Source: Rhodobacteraceae bacterium UBA6236 (GTDB lineage Bacteria > Pseudomonadota > Alphaproteobacteria > Rhodobacterales > Rhodobacteraceae). From it: a stretch of DNA of 20,543 nt. A model generated the notes under the pieces. The model had not been told where the DNA came from and searched no databases. It worked only from the letters and a program-made list of their open reading frames with translations. The translations under genes were made by a program, and so were the position numbers. This document shows, piece after piece, positions 7,721 to 15,870 of this stretch. The DNA lies in the NCBI GenBank assembly GCA_002440945.1, contig DJWG01000070.1:1945-22487 (forward strand). The letters are read 5' to 3'. How positions within the stretch are numbered: the stretch's first letter is position 1; each line of letters begins with the position of its first letter.

Positions 7721-8974
7721 CTAACCGTGGACCTTTTCCACACGCATGATGCGGCCTGCGATCAGCGCCACGACCGAGGCGCCGAAGCTGAACAGCGCCC
7801 CCATCTTTGCCGCATCCTGGATTTCGCCCGCCGGGAAGGCGACCGAGGCCACGAACAGCGCCACTGTAAAGCCGATGGCCGCGACGCAGCCCAGGACGAA
7901 AAGGTCGGGCATGCCCATGCCCTCGGGCATCCCGAGCCGCAGGGCTCGCGCCGCAAACCAGCCAAGCGCGAAGATGCCCAGAGGCTTGCCGATGAGCAGG
8001 CCGAACATCACCAGCCAGGTCGGCGCGCCGATGGCGGAAAACTCGACGCCCGCATTCGCCAGGCCGAAGAAGAACAGGATGATCTGCACCGGCACCTGCA
8101 GGTGATGCTCGATCCAGTTCAGAAGGTCGGTCAGGTGGACCTCGGCCTCGGCGAAGATGCCGAAGGCGCGGTCGGCGTGGGGGATGGTGGGCACGATGGG
8201 CAGAAGGCCAAGGGCGGGGTGGATGCCTGCTTCCTGGAAGCCATACCAGCTTAGCGCGCCGGCGATCAGGTAGGGCCAGAAGGACAGGCGCTTGCGGACC
8301 CAGGTCGAATTGCGGCGCAGCTGATCGCCGCGGTCCAGCCGCCGGGGCAGCCAGTTCGCCAGCACGAAGACGGCAACCGCAGCCCCCAGCGACAGCAGAA
8401 GCCAGGCGGGCGCGACCTCTCCGGTCGGGTAGAAGATCGCCAGGATCACAAGGCCCGCCGCATCGTCGGCAATGGCAAGCAGCAACAGGAACCGGATTGC
8501 CGGATGGCCCGCGCCAAAGACCACGCGGCCGACAAGATAGGAAAAGGCGATGTCGGTGGCGGTGGGAATGGCCCAGCCGCGCCCGACCTCGGGCAGGATG
8601 CCCAAGGCCAGGGCCAGGCCCAGATAGACCAGCACCGGACCCAGCATCCCGCCTGCGGTGGCCACCAGCGGCGTCAGCGCCCGGCGTCCGCGGAGCGAGC
8701 CTTCCTCAAGGATCACCGCTTCCCAGACCTCTTTCGCGGCGATGGCGAAGAACAGCGCCATCAGCACGTCATTGATGAGAAAATGCAGCGTCAGCGTCCG
8801 GGTGAGGCTTCCACCTTCGTATTCCGCCTGTCCGATCAGGAAGTTCTGGACCAGAGGATATTCGACAAAGGCGTGATAGCTTTCGGGTGAGCTATTCGCC
8901 CAGAAAAGCGCGAGCGCCGCGCCGCCGATGAGCAGAAGCGAATAATTGGTGACGTAGTTCCAGACCCGATACAT
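7721..8974 (-). CDS. nhaA: Na+/H+ antiporter NhaA
   Basis: NhaA is an inner-membrane secondary transporter that exports Na+ (or Li+) in exchange for protons. The protein is 417 aa with about a dozen hydrophobic segments. Key residues align with E. coli: Asp141 in GWAIPTATDIAFSYLV (E. coli D133) and the ion-binding pair Asp170-Asp171 in LLAIADDAAGLVILAIFY (D163-D164). It is slightly longer than E. coli NhaA, partly through a loop near residues 50-60 (GQAEYEGGSL). The ATG is preceded by GGGGGGCAGG. No NhaR-type regulator is adjacent. It lies 135 nt after the NlpE-like gene, behind a strong hairpin, so it probably has its own promoter. Confidence 0.95.
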   Translation of the reverse strand: MYRVWNYVTNYSLLLIGGAALALFWANSSPESYHAFVEYPLVQNFLIGQAEYEGGSLTRTLTLHFLINDVLMALFFAIAAKEVWEAVILEEGSLRGRRALTPLVATAGGMLGPVLVYLGLALALGILPEVGRGWAIPTATDIAFSYLVGRVVFGAGHPAIRFLLLLAIADDAAGLVILAIFYPTGEVAPAWLLLSLGAAVAVFVLANWLPRRLDRGDQLRRNSTWVRKRLSFWPYLIAGALSWYGFQEAGIHPALGLLPIVPTIPHADRAFGIFAEAEVHLTDLLNWIEHHLQVPVQIILFFFGLANAGVEFSAIGAPTWLVMFGLLIGKPLGIFALGWFAARALRLGMPEGMGMPDLFVLGCVAAIGFTVALFVASVAFPAGEIQDAAKMGALFSFGASVVALIAGRIMRVEKVHG

Positions 8975-9048
8975 CCTGCCCCCCGCAGTTTTTCCGGCAA
9001 GATAGGCAGGCGGGACCGCAGGGGCAACTGGCGATTGTCGGGCCTTGG

Positions 9049-9082
9049 GTTTAGGCGCCCGGCGGCAACCGGGCGCCCAAAC
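9049..9082 (-). terminator. Strong hairpin after the NlpE-like gene
   Basis: A perfect 9-bp GC stem, GGCGCCCGG (9054-9062) with CCGGGCGCC (9069-9077) and a 6-nt loop, extends after one A/C mismatch by four more pairs (GTTT 9049-9052 with AAAC 9079-9082). It lies 28 nt past the stop of the minus-strand lipoprotein gene. There is no long T-tract after it, but it is the most stable-looking hairpin I found in the window. It is best read as the transcription terminator separating this gene from nhaA. Confidence 0.6.
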
Positions 9083-9109
9083 AAGCCGGCTTGGGCCTTG
9101 GTCGGGAAA

Positions 9110-9592
9110 TCAGGCTTTGGTCAGGAAGTAGGCCGAGGCATTGGCGCCGCGCATCGGCTGGGCCGTCGCGTCAAGGCGCTGCAACTGGCCGTTCAGAACC
9201 TTGTACCAGGCCCCGTTTCCGGCGGCGTCAAGCTTGATGTAATTGCCGGTCGAATCCCAGGCGTAGCGGCCGCTGACGTTGGTGGTCTGGCCGCCGCCCA
9301 TGTAGGTTTCCGTCAGCTGATAGCGGCCTTGCAGGCCCAGCGTGATCGAGGTGGCGATCCCGGCGCAGTCGGCGCAGGGCAGGGTGCCGGCGTAGGTGCC
9401 GGCCCATTGCACGTTCGACCGGGCATTGGCGCCCGGAACCGGGGTGACGACCGTGGTCGATTTCGTCCGCGCGCCGACCTTTTCGACGGTGGTGGTCGCG
9501 TCGGGGGTCGAGACGGTGGTCTTCACATAGGGCCCACAGGCGGCCAGCGCCGCAACGGTGGCGAGTGCGGTGAGGGGGAAAGGAAACTTCAT
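9110..9592 (-). CDS. Small NlpE-like lipoprotein (copper resistance NlpE N-terminal domain type)
   Basis: The 160-aa product begins with a type II signal peptide and lipobox LAAC, so Cys19 would be lipidated and the mature protein anchored in the envelope. A Thr/Val-rich linker follows (about 20-60). The rest resembles the NlpE N-terminal domain: WAGTYAGTLPCADCAGIATS with the CxxC pair Cys73/Cys76, then a beta-rich segment with RYQLTETY. In E. coli NlpE this domain is involved in surface and copper sensing with Cpx. No Cpx genes are visible here and the second NlpE domain is absent, so the function is inferred only loosely. GGAG precedes the ATG by 6 nt. It diverges from the HutD/Ves gene across 121 nt. 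Confidence 0.75.
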   Translation of the reverse strand: MKFPFPLTALATVAALAACGPYVKTTVSTPDATTTVEKVGARTKSTTVVTPVPGANARSNVQWAGTYAGTLPCADCAGIATSITLGLQGRYQLTETYMGGGQTTNVSGRYAWDSTGNYIKLDAAGNGAWYKVLNGQLQRLDATAQPMRGANASAYFLTKA

Positions 9593-9713
9593 CTTGCTCT
9601 CCTTCGGTGGCAGGGTGGCAATCGGGCTTGCTGGCCCTTCAAGACGTCACGGGGCAAAAACTTCGACCGGGCGGCAAGGGTTCCCAGTGTCCTAAAATGA
9701 CCAAAGGAAATGG

Positions 9714-10244
9714 ATGATGCGCAGGATACCCCGGTCGGAGTTTCGGACTGCCCCGTGGAAGAACGGCGGCGGCGTGACGCATGAAATCGCCCGCCTGGAC
9801 GCCGGCCCGGCGCTGGTCTGGCGGATCAGCCTGGCCGAGGTCGGCCGCGATGGCCCGTTTTCGTCTTTTCCGGGCCTGATGCGGGTGCTGACGGTGATTG
9901 ATGGCGCCGGCCTCGACCTTGAAGGGCCGACGCAGATCCTGCACGCCCTGCCGCTGGAACCGGTGCGTTTTTCCGGCGACACGCCGATCCATGGCCGACT
10001 TCGGGACGGACCCTGCCGCGATGTGAACGTGATCTTCGACGCCGGGAAGGTTGCTGTCGAGGTCATGGTTCTGCATCCCGATGCCATCGGCACGGCGACG
10101 GCGGTTCTTGCGCTGTCGGGTGAGGTCAGGGTGGGGGAGGTGGTACTCGCGCCCGGCGATTACGCCTGGACGGAGCGCGAAGCGGTGCAGACCGGCGCGG
10201 GTGGGCGGGCCTTGCTGATCGACCTTTCGCCGGTTGGGCAGTGA
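9714..10244 (+). CDS. HutD/Ves-family cupin protein
   Basis: This 176-aa protein starts with RIPRSEFRTAPWKNGGGVTHEIAR. The PWKNGGGxTxEI stretch is the signature of the HutD/Ves family, cupin-fold proteins linked to histidine utilisation (HutD) or cold-shock-associated Ves in E. coli. Further conserved-looking parts are WRISLAEVGRDGPFSSFPG and VLAPGDYAW. Its biochemical activity is not established for the family. No hut genes (hutH, hutU, hutI) are in the window, so a role in histidine catabolism is not supported by context. AAAGGA lies about 6 nt before the first of two adjacent ATG codons (9714 and 9717). It converges with the acetyltransferase gene, leaving a 20-nt gap. Confidence 0.8.
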   Translation: MMRRIPRSEFRTAPWKNGGGVTHEIARLDAGPALVWRISLAEVGRDGPFSSFPGLMRVLTVIDGAGLDLEGPTQILHALPLEPVRFSGDTPIHGRLRDGPCRDVNVIFDAGKVAVEVMVLHPDAIGTATAVLALSGEVRVGEVVLAPGDYAWTEREAVQTGAGGRALLIDLSPVGQ

Positions 10245-10264
10245 CCCTGTGCTGCGATTCTGGG

Positions 10265-10720
10265 CTAGAGGTGCTTTTCCATGAACAGGCTTGCGGGATG
10301 TTCGGCGTAATCGCCAAACGGCCCGCGCACCGCGTAGCCCAGCGTCGTGTAAAGCTGCACCGCCGCGACCAGCGCATCGCCGGTTTCCAGCCGCACTATT
10401 TCATGACCCGCCTCGCGGGCGCGCCGTTCGAGATCCTCCATCAGCAGATGGGCGACACCGCGGCGGCGGCCACGGGGCGCGACGTAAAGGCGCTTCACCT
10501 CGACGTAATCGCGGTAGTCGACCATCGCGACGCAGCCCAGGGGCGCGCCGTCCTCATCGCGGCCCATCAGGAAGGTGACACCGGGCAGCGCGAGATCCTC
10601 GGCAGAGAAAGAGAAGATTTCATCGGCTTCGAAAACGTCCAGCAAGGCTTCCTGGCTTGCGGCGATCAGATCCCTGCCTTCTTCGGAAAGCGGGGATTCC
10701 GGGGTAATGGTGATTGTCAT
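10265..10720 (-). CDS. GNAT-family N-acetyltransferase
   Basis: This 151-aa protein has the GNAT acetyl-CoA-binding motif A, VKRLYVAPRGRRRGVAHLLM (residues 75-94), with the RxxGxA pattern at 85-90. It ends with the typical motif B region LYTTLGYAVRGPFGDY. The substrate is unknown; small GNATs acetylate protein N-termini, amino acids, antibiotics or polyamines. I chose the ATG at 10720; an in-frame TTG eleven codons upstream is less likely. The ribosome binding site is weak (AATGGATC). It is divergent from smc, and a TTGACA element upstream may be its promoter. Confidence 0.85.
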   Translation of the reverse strand: MTITITPESPLSEEGRDLIAASQEALLDVFEADEIFSFSAEDLALPGVTFLMGRDEDGAPLGCVAMVDYRDYVEVKRLYVAPRGRRRGVAHLLMEDLERRAREAGHEIVRLETGDALVAAVQLYTTLGYAVRGPFGDYAEHPASLFMEKHL

Positions 10721-10748
10721 GATCCATTCGTTATCTTGTGATGGAACG

Positions 10749-10778
10749 ATCAAGCCGGGCCTGACATGGGGCTGTCAA
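10749..10778 (-). promoter_or_regulatory. Possible promoter for the GNAT gene
   Basis: A perfect -35 hexamer TTGACA is present on the minus strand (10773-10778). About 18 nt further lies CTTGAT (10749-10754), a poor -10 match. The spacing to the ATG at 10720 would give a short leader of about 20-25 nt. It sits in the 217-nt divergent gap between this gene and smc. Confidence 0.3.
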
Positions 10779-10850
10779 CCCCCGGGCGGGATTCTTTACT
10801 GGCGCGACACGCGGTTTGGGCTGGCAATATCTTGGGGATAACCGCCGAAG

Positions 10851-10870
10851 CCCCGCCACATCCTGCGGGG
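10851..10870. other. GC hairpin in the GNAT/smc divergent region
   Basis: CCCCGC (10851-10856) pairs with GCGGGG (10865-10870) around an 8-nt loop. It lies about 70-85 nt upstream of the smc start and on the 5' side of the divergent GNAT gene. No T-tract is present. It could be part of the smc leader RNA or an operator-like site; no specific role is shown. Confidence 0.25.
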
Positions 10871-10937
10871 TCGTGTTGACCCGGGGGCGCGCTGGCCCGA
10901 AGATAGCAGGCCGCCCGGAATCATCGGACCCACGGAT

Positions 10938-13900
10938 TTGCGCTTCACCCGCCTTCGGCTCAATGGCTTCAAGAGCTTCGTCGACCCCACGGATCTGGTG
11001 ATCCATGAGGGGCTGACCGGCGTGGTCGGGCCGAATGGCTGCGGCAAGTCGAACCTGCTTGAAGCGCTTCGCTGGGTGATGGGCGAAACCCGCGCCAGCG
11101 CCATGCGCGGCGGCGGGATGGAAGACGTGATATTCGCCGGCGCGGCGACCCGGCCCGCCCGGAACTTTGCCGAGGTGGTCCTGACCATCGACAACAGCGA
11201 AAGGCTCGCCCCGTCCGGCTTCAACGATGCCGACCAGCTGGAAATCGTTCGTCGCATCACCCGCGACGCCGGGTCGGCCTACAAGGCCAATACGAAGGAC
11301 GTGCGGGCCCGCGATGTGCAGATGCTGTTTGCCGATGCCTCGACCGGCAGCCATTCGCCCGCCTTGGTGCGGCAGGGGCAGATTTCCGAACTGATCAACG
11401 CGCGGCCGAAGAACCGCCGGCGCATCCTTGAGGAAGCGGCGGGGATTTCAGGGCTTTACCAGCGCCGGCACGAGGCCGAGCTGAAGCTGAGTTCGACCGA
11501 ACAGAACCTGCTGCGCGTGGACGACGTGATCGAACAGCTGGGTACGCAACTGGCGCAACTGGCGCGGCAGGCCCGGCAGGCGGCGCGCTACCGCGAGATC
11601 GGCGGGGAACTGCGGCGGGCCGAGGGGATGCTGCTTTACCGGCGCTGGCGCGAGGCGGATCAGGCGCGGCTTCTGGCGGAAGGCGAATTGACCGACCGCA
11701 CCCGCATCGCCGCGCAGGCAGAAGCGGCGGCGCGGGCGGGGGAAAAGGCGCGCGTTGCGGCAGAAGACCGGCTGCCGCTCCTGCGCGAGGAAGAGGTGAT
11801 CGCGGGCGCGATCCTGCAACGCCTGACCGTGCAGCGCGACACCCTGACCCAGGACGAAGCCCGCGCCCGGCAGACCATCGAGACATTGACAGGCCGCATC
11901 GCGCAGCTGGTCCGCGACCTGGAACGCGAAGCGGGCCTGAACCGCGACGCGGGCGAAACCATCGCCCGGCTGGACTGGGAACAGGCGCAGATCGCCAAGG
12001 CCTCCGAAGGCCATGACGATCGGCTGTCGGAAGCCGCCGATGTGGCGGCAGAGGCCGCGCAGGTGCTGCAGGATCGCGACGCGGCGCTGTCGCAACTGAC
12101 CGAGGATGTGGCGCGGCTTTCGGCGCGGCACCAGTCGGCGCAGCGGCTTTTGTCCGACCATCGCGCGACGCTCGCCCGGTCGGAAGCCGAGCTTTCCAAG
12201 GCTCAAGACGCGGCCGAAACCGCGGCAGAGGCGCTGGCCCGCGCCGAAGAGGAGTTCACCGCCGCCGAAGAGGCGCAGGTGGGCGCGCAGGATGCCGCCG
12301 AGGCCGCGGAAGAGGCCCTGATCGAAGCCGATGCCGCCCGTGCCGAAGTCCAGTCGCGCGAAGCCGAGGCGCGGGCGCAACGGTCCGAGGCGGAAGGCGA
12401 GGCAGGCGCGCTTCGGGCCGAAGTCGCGGCGCTGGCGCGGCTTGTCGAACGCGAATCCGCCGCCGGCCGGCAGATCCTTGATCGGGTCCGTGTGATTCCG
12501 GGCTATGAAAAGGCGCTGGGTGCGGCGCTGTCGGATGATCTGCGCGCACCAGAGACGGACCACGGGTCCGGCTGGGCGGTGCTGCCCGCTTATGATGCCA
12601 ATCAGCCCTTGCCCGAAGGCATCGCGGCGCTGGCCGATCATGTGACGGTGCCGCTGGTTCTGGCGCGGCGGATCAGCCAGATCGGACTTGTCGCCCGTGC
12701 CGATGGCGCGCGGCTGCAGCCGCTGCTGCGCCCGGGGCAGCGGCTTGTCTCGCTTGAAGGGGATCTCTGGCGTTGGGACGGGTTTCGCGCCTCGGCGGAA
12801 GATGCGCCCTCGGCCGCGGCGCTGCGGCTTCAGCAGCTGAACCGGCTGGTCGAGCTGAAGCGCGACCTTGAAGACATCGCCGCGCGGGCCGAAGGGGCGA
12901 AACGGGCCCATGACCTGCTGACGCAGCGACTGGCCGACGCCACCCGCGCCGATCAGGCCGCGCGCGAGGCCCGCCGCGATGCCGACCGCCGCATGGCCGA
13001 CGCCAACCGCGCGCTAAGCAAGGCGGAAGCCGACCGTTCCATCGCGGCGGGGAAGCTGGAAAGCGCCCGGCTCGCGGTCGCGCGCCACGACGAAGAGGCG
13101 CTCGCCACCCGCCTGCGGCTGACCGAGGCCGAGACGCAGGCCGCGCAGTTGCCCGACCTTGACGGGGCGCGGGCCGGGGTCGAGGACGTGAAGCTGACGG
13201 TCGAAGCTGCGCGGTTGACGATGATGACCCGTCGTTCGGCCCATGACGAATTGCGCCGCGAAGGCGAGGCGCGGCTGAAGCGGCGGCAGGAGATCGCAAA
13301 GGAAATCTCGGGCTGGAAACACCGGCTTGAGACCGCTGAAAAGCGCACAGCCGAACTGACCGGGCGGCGTTCGGACAGTGAAGCCGAGTTGAGGGCCGCC
13401 AGCGCCGCGCCCTCCGAGATCGCCGCCAAGCGCGAGGCGCTGGACGAGGCGTTGGCCGAGGCGGAAGACCGCCGCGCGCATGCCGCCGACCGTCTGGCCG
13501 AGGCCGAAACGGAATTGCGATCGGCCGGAGACGCCGAACGCGAGGCCGCCCGCGCCGCCGGGGAGGCCCGCGAGGCCCGCGCCCGCGCCGAGGCTCGCGC
13601 CGACGCCGCCCGCGAAACCGTGGCCTATGCCGCCACGCGCATCGCCGAGGAAACCGAGGCGACTCCGGCCGCGCTTCTGGAAAGCCTTGCCGCCGATCCT
13701 GACGGGATGCCCGCCGCCGAGGCGCTGGATATCGAGGTCAACCGGCTCAAGCGGCAGCGGGAATCGCTGGGCGCGGTCAACCTGCGGGCCGAGGAGGACG
13801 CGCGCGAGGTGCAGGCCGAACATGACCTTCTGGTCAGCGAAAAGACCGATCTGGAAGAGGCGATCAAGAAGCTGCGCGCCGGGATCGCCGGGCTGAACCG

Positions 13901-14387
13901 CGAAGGGCGTGAACGGCTCTTGACGGCGTTCGAGCAGGTCAACACCAACTTCCGGCTGCTGTTCACGCATCTTTTCGGCGGCGGCGAGGCGAACCTTGTG
14001 CTGGTCGAAAGCGATGATCCTCTGGAGGCGGGGCTGGAGATCATGTGCCAGCCGCCGGGCAAGAAGCTGGCGACGCTGAGCCTTCTGTCCGGGGGCGAAC
14101 AGACGCTGACGGCGCTGGCGCTGATCTTTGCGGTGTTCCTTGCGAACCCCGCGCCGATCTGCGTGCTGGACGAAGTGGACGCGCCGCTGGACGATGCGAA
14201 CGTCACCCGGTTCTGCGATCTTCTGGACGAGATGACGCGGCGCACGGATACCCGCTTCCTGATCATCACCCACCATGCCGTCACCATGAGCCGCATGGAC
14301 CGGCTGTTTGGCGTGACGATGCAGGAACAGGGCGTGAGCCAACTGGTCAGCGTCGATCTGAAGCGGGCCGAGGCGCTTGTGGCCTGA
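10938..14387 (+). CDS. smc: Chromosome segregation protein SMC
   Basis: SMC is the dimeric ATPase of bacterial condensin, acting with ScpA/ScpB to organise and segregate the chromosome. The 1149-aa protein has all expected parts: an N-terminal head with Walker A GPNGCGKS (31-38), a long charged coiled coil rich in Ala/Glu/Arg (about 160-505), a hinge (about 510-625, VRVIPGYEKALGAALSDD through LVSLEGDLWRWDGF), a second coiled coil, and a C-terminal head. The C-terminal head has the ABC signature LSGGEQ (1050-1055) and Walker B VLDEVDAP around Asp1078-Glu1079. The start is a TTG at 10938, since the conserved family N-terminus RFTRLRLNGFKSFVDP begins there and no in-frame ATG lies just upstream. 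GGA about 9 nt before it may serve as ribosome binding site. Confidence 0.97.
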   Translation: MRFTRLRLNGFKSFVDPTDLVIHEGLTGVVGPNGCGKSNLLEALRWVMGETRASAMRGGGMEDVIFAGAATRPARNFAEVVLTIDNSERLAPSGFNDADQLEIVRRITRDAGSAYKANTKDVRARDVQMLFADASTGSHSPALVRQGQISELINARPKNRRRILEEAAGISGLYQRRHEAELKLSSTEQNLLRVDDVIEQLGTQLAQLARQARQAARYREIGGELRRAEGMLLYRRWREADQARLLAEGELTDRTRIAAQAEAAARAGEKARVAAEDRLPLLREEEVIAGAILQRLTVQRDTLTQDEARARQTIETLTGRIAQLVRDLEREAGLNRDAGETIARLDWEQAQIAKASEGHDDRLSEAADVAAEAAQVLQDRDAALSQLTEDVARLSARHQSAQRLLSDHRATLARSEAELSKAQDAAETAAEALARAEEEFTAAEEAQVGAQDAAEAAEEALIEADAARAEVQSREAEARAQRSEAEGEAGALRAEVAALARLVERESAAGRQILDRVRVIPGYEKALGAALSDDLRAPETDHGSGWAVLPAYDANQPLPEGIAALADHVTVPLVLARRISQIGLVARADGARLQPLLRPGQRLVSLEGDLWRWDGFRASAEDAPSAAALRLQQLNRLVELKRDLEDIAARAEGAKRAHDLLTQRLADATRADQAAREARRDADRRMADANRALSKAEADRSIAAGKLESARLAVARHDEEALATRLRLTEAETQAAQLPDLDGARAGVEDVKLTVEAARLTMMTRRSAHDELRREGEARLKRRQEIAKEISGWKHRLETAEKRTAELTGRRSDSEAELRAASAAPSEIAAKREALDEALAEAEDRRAHAADRLAEAETELRSAGDAEREAARAAGEAREARARAEARADAARETVAYAATRIAEETEATPAALLESLAADPDGMPAAEALDIEVNRLKRQRESLGAVNLRAEEDAREVQAEHDLLVSEKTDLEEAIKKLRAGIAGLNREGRERLLTAFEQVNTNFRLLFTHLFGGGEANLVLVESDDPLEAGLEIMCQPPGKKLATLSLLSGGEQTLTALALIFAVFLANPAPICVLDEVDAPLDDANVTRFCDLLDEMTRRTDTRFLIITHHAVTMSRMDRLFGVTMQEQGVSQLVSVDLKRAEALVA

Positions 14388-14473
14388 CCTCGCGGAGAAA
14401 GGGGTAACGGCGGATTAAGGGTTAACGTCTAGAACGATTCGGGAACACGCCACCGTCCCGGAGCACACCGCCG

Positions 14474-14614
14474 ATGCAGGAACACTTCTTCACCGCCGCC
14501 CTCATGATCGTGATGGCGCTGACCGGCGCCAACCATTCGGCCGTGCGCTGGATCGACAAGGAAATCGCCTGCCTGTCGACCTGCCGCGTGGTTCTGGACA
14601 GCCAGCTGCCCTGA
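14474..14614 (+). CDS. Unrecognised 46-aa small protein
   Basis: This short ORF lies in the 412 nt between smc and the next gene. About nine in ten codons end in G or C, which matches the surrounding genes and favours real coding. The N-terminal part is hydrophobic (FFTAALMIVMALTG), like a signal peptide or membrane helix. The C-terminal part (AVRWIDKEIACLSTCRVVLD) is polar with two Cys, at residues 33 and 37. The ribosome binding site is weak (CCGGAG 11-16 nt upstream). I do not recognise a family. The remaining ~185 nt between this ORF and 14800 show no gene or RNA I can identify. Confidence 0.5.
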   Translation: MQEHFFTAALMIVMALTGANHSAVRWIDKEIACLSTCRVVLDSQLP

Positions 14615-14799
14615 TGCGTGTCTTGTGGCCGGGCCTGTATGCTTCGGCCAAGCTAAGGATTGCCTGCAAGTTCACTGGCTAACACCACCTTTCGCAACGG
14701 ATCGTCCGGCTGATTGCGACAATCGCGGGGCAACCCGGAAAAAAGCGTGATATTCTTGATTTAATTCGCATACTCGGCTCAAGGCGCATGAGGTGTGTG

Positions 14800-15174
14800 A
14801 TGTTCGAGTATCTTCCTCCGGGACTGCGGGCCGAACTGGAATCGGCCAGAATGGATGCCATGCGCCGGAAGTCCCGCCTGCGGATACGCACGGGCGACCA
14901 GATCTATCCGGTCCTGCGTTTCAGATCCGACTGGTTCACGCTTGATGTCTCGCAGGTCGATCATCTGCGGGGCGTGGTCGATGTCTACGACGGGGGGCGG
15001 CATCTATTCCAATGCCTGATCGTCGCTTCGGAGGTCGAGGGCGATGAACTGATCTGCCGCGTGAAGCAGGCGACGGCGGTTTCGGCGCCGGAGGCTGTGG
15101 ACTTCGTGCGGAACGAGGATGCGCCCGTCGCCCTGATCCCGGATGGAACGAAGCCACGACGCGGGAGGCGCTGA
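14800..15174 (+). CDS. Conserved-looking hypothetical protein
   Basis: This 124-aa cytosolic-looking protein has no signal peptide or membrane segment. It opens with MFEYLPPGLRAELESARMD, then a basic stretch RRKSRLRIRTGDQIYPVLRF. A compact beta-type core follows (WFTLDVSQVDHLRGVVDVYDG, then HLFQCLIVASEVEGDELICR), and the tail is basic (KPRRGRR). The RRKSRLR stretch followed by short beta strands is reminiscent of PilZ-like beta-barrel proteins, but I cannot confirm this. I chose the ATG at 14800 because GAGG sits 6-9 nt before it; an in-frame ATG four codons upstream is the alternative. Codon use is typical of the window. It converges with the L,D-transpeptidase gene over a 105-nt gap. Confidence 0.7.
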   Translation: MFEYLPPGLRAELESARMDAMRRKSRLRIRTGDQIYPVLRFRSDWFTLDVSQVDHLRGVVDVYDGGRHLFQCLIVASEVEGDELICRVKQATAVSAPEAVDFVRNEDAPVALIPDGTKPRRGRR

Positions 15175-15279
15175 GGCGCAGTCAGATTCCAGCCAGTGCC
15201 CCGGATGCGCCATCTGAGTGCTGCGCAATTCTGCGGAGGGAAAGTTGGCTTGCCTCGTCGCCACCGGATCGCCCAGCGA

Positions 15280-15867
15280 TCAGGGCCGGATTTCGATTTC
15301 GGTCCCGACCGGGGTGATGCGCCAAAGCTCCTCGATTTCAGCATTCGTGAGCGCGATGCAGCCGGCGGTCCAGTCGCCCTTCAGCATCAGGCCCGAATCG
15401 AGGCTGTTTGGCTGCCCGTGCAGGAAGATGTCGCCGCCCGGCGCATGGCCCAGATCGGCGGCGCGCTGGCGGTCGGGGCCACGCGGATAGTCGATCCCGA
15501 GCGACAGGTGATAGCTGCTTGACGCGTTCCGGCGGTCGATCCGGTAAAGTCCTTCGGGCGTCTTGCCGTCCGCTTGGATGCGCTTGGGCCCCACCGGCTC
15601 GCGTCCCAGCACCATGGTATAGACCCGCAGCGGCTTGCCCTGCCGGAAGACCGTCAGCCGGCGGGCGGATTTCTCGACCAGGATGCGGTCGATAGGCTGC
15701 GTCAGCGGCGGCTGTTGCGGGGCAGGGGCGCGGGTGGCGACGTAGCCCTTCGGCGGCGCGGGGTTGTCCACCGGCGGCAGTGGCGCCTGCGATTGCAGCC
15801 AGTAAAGGCCCAACCCCAGCGCAGCCAGAAGCAGGATCAGCCGATAGACCCGCGCGAGGCGCTTCAT
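15280..15867 (-). CDS. L,D-transpeptidase (YkuD domain) family protein
   Basis: The 195-aa protein has an N-terminal membrane anchor or signal (VYRLILLLAALGLGLYWL, about 7-24), a Pro-rich linker and a YkuD catalytic domain (about 60-195). The catalytic motif is present: His150 in DIFLHGQ and Cys170 in DWTAGCIAL, matching HxG...[ST]xGC. Such enzymes form 3-3 peptidoglycan cross-links or attach outer-membrane proteins to the wall in the periplasm. YkuD proteins of this short single-domain type can have other wall-modifying roles. The ATG follows the stop of the MalY/PatB gene by only 3 nt, and no clear ribosome binding site is seen, so translation may be coupled. Confidence 0.88.
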   Translation of the reverse strand: MKRLARVYRLILLLAALGLGLYWLQSQAPLPPVDNPAPPKGYVATRAPAPQQPPLTQPIDRILVEKSARRLTVFRQGKPLRVYTMVLGREPVGPKRIQADGKTPEGLYRIDRRNASSSYHLSLGIDYPRGPDRQRAADLGHAPGGDIFLHGQPNSLDSGLMLKGDWTAGCIALTNAEIEELWRITPVGTEIEIRP

Positions 15868-15870
15868 CGG

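Noticed and set aside
9693..9698. TAAAAT as a -10 box for the HutD/Ves gene
   Set aside because: No matching -35 element at the right distance, and the transcript would start almost at the start codon.
13014..14342. 442-codon minus-strand open frame inside smc
   Set aside because: Antisense to the SMC coiled coil and head, whose motifs are intact; the composition is typical of a shadow frame.
14410..14430. TTAA-GGG-TTAAC stretch as a CtrA-binding site
   Set aside because: The CtrA consensus needs seven bases between the two half sites; here there are three.
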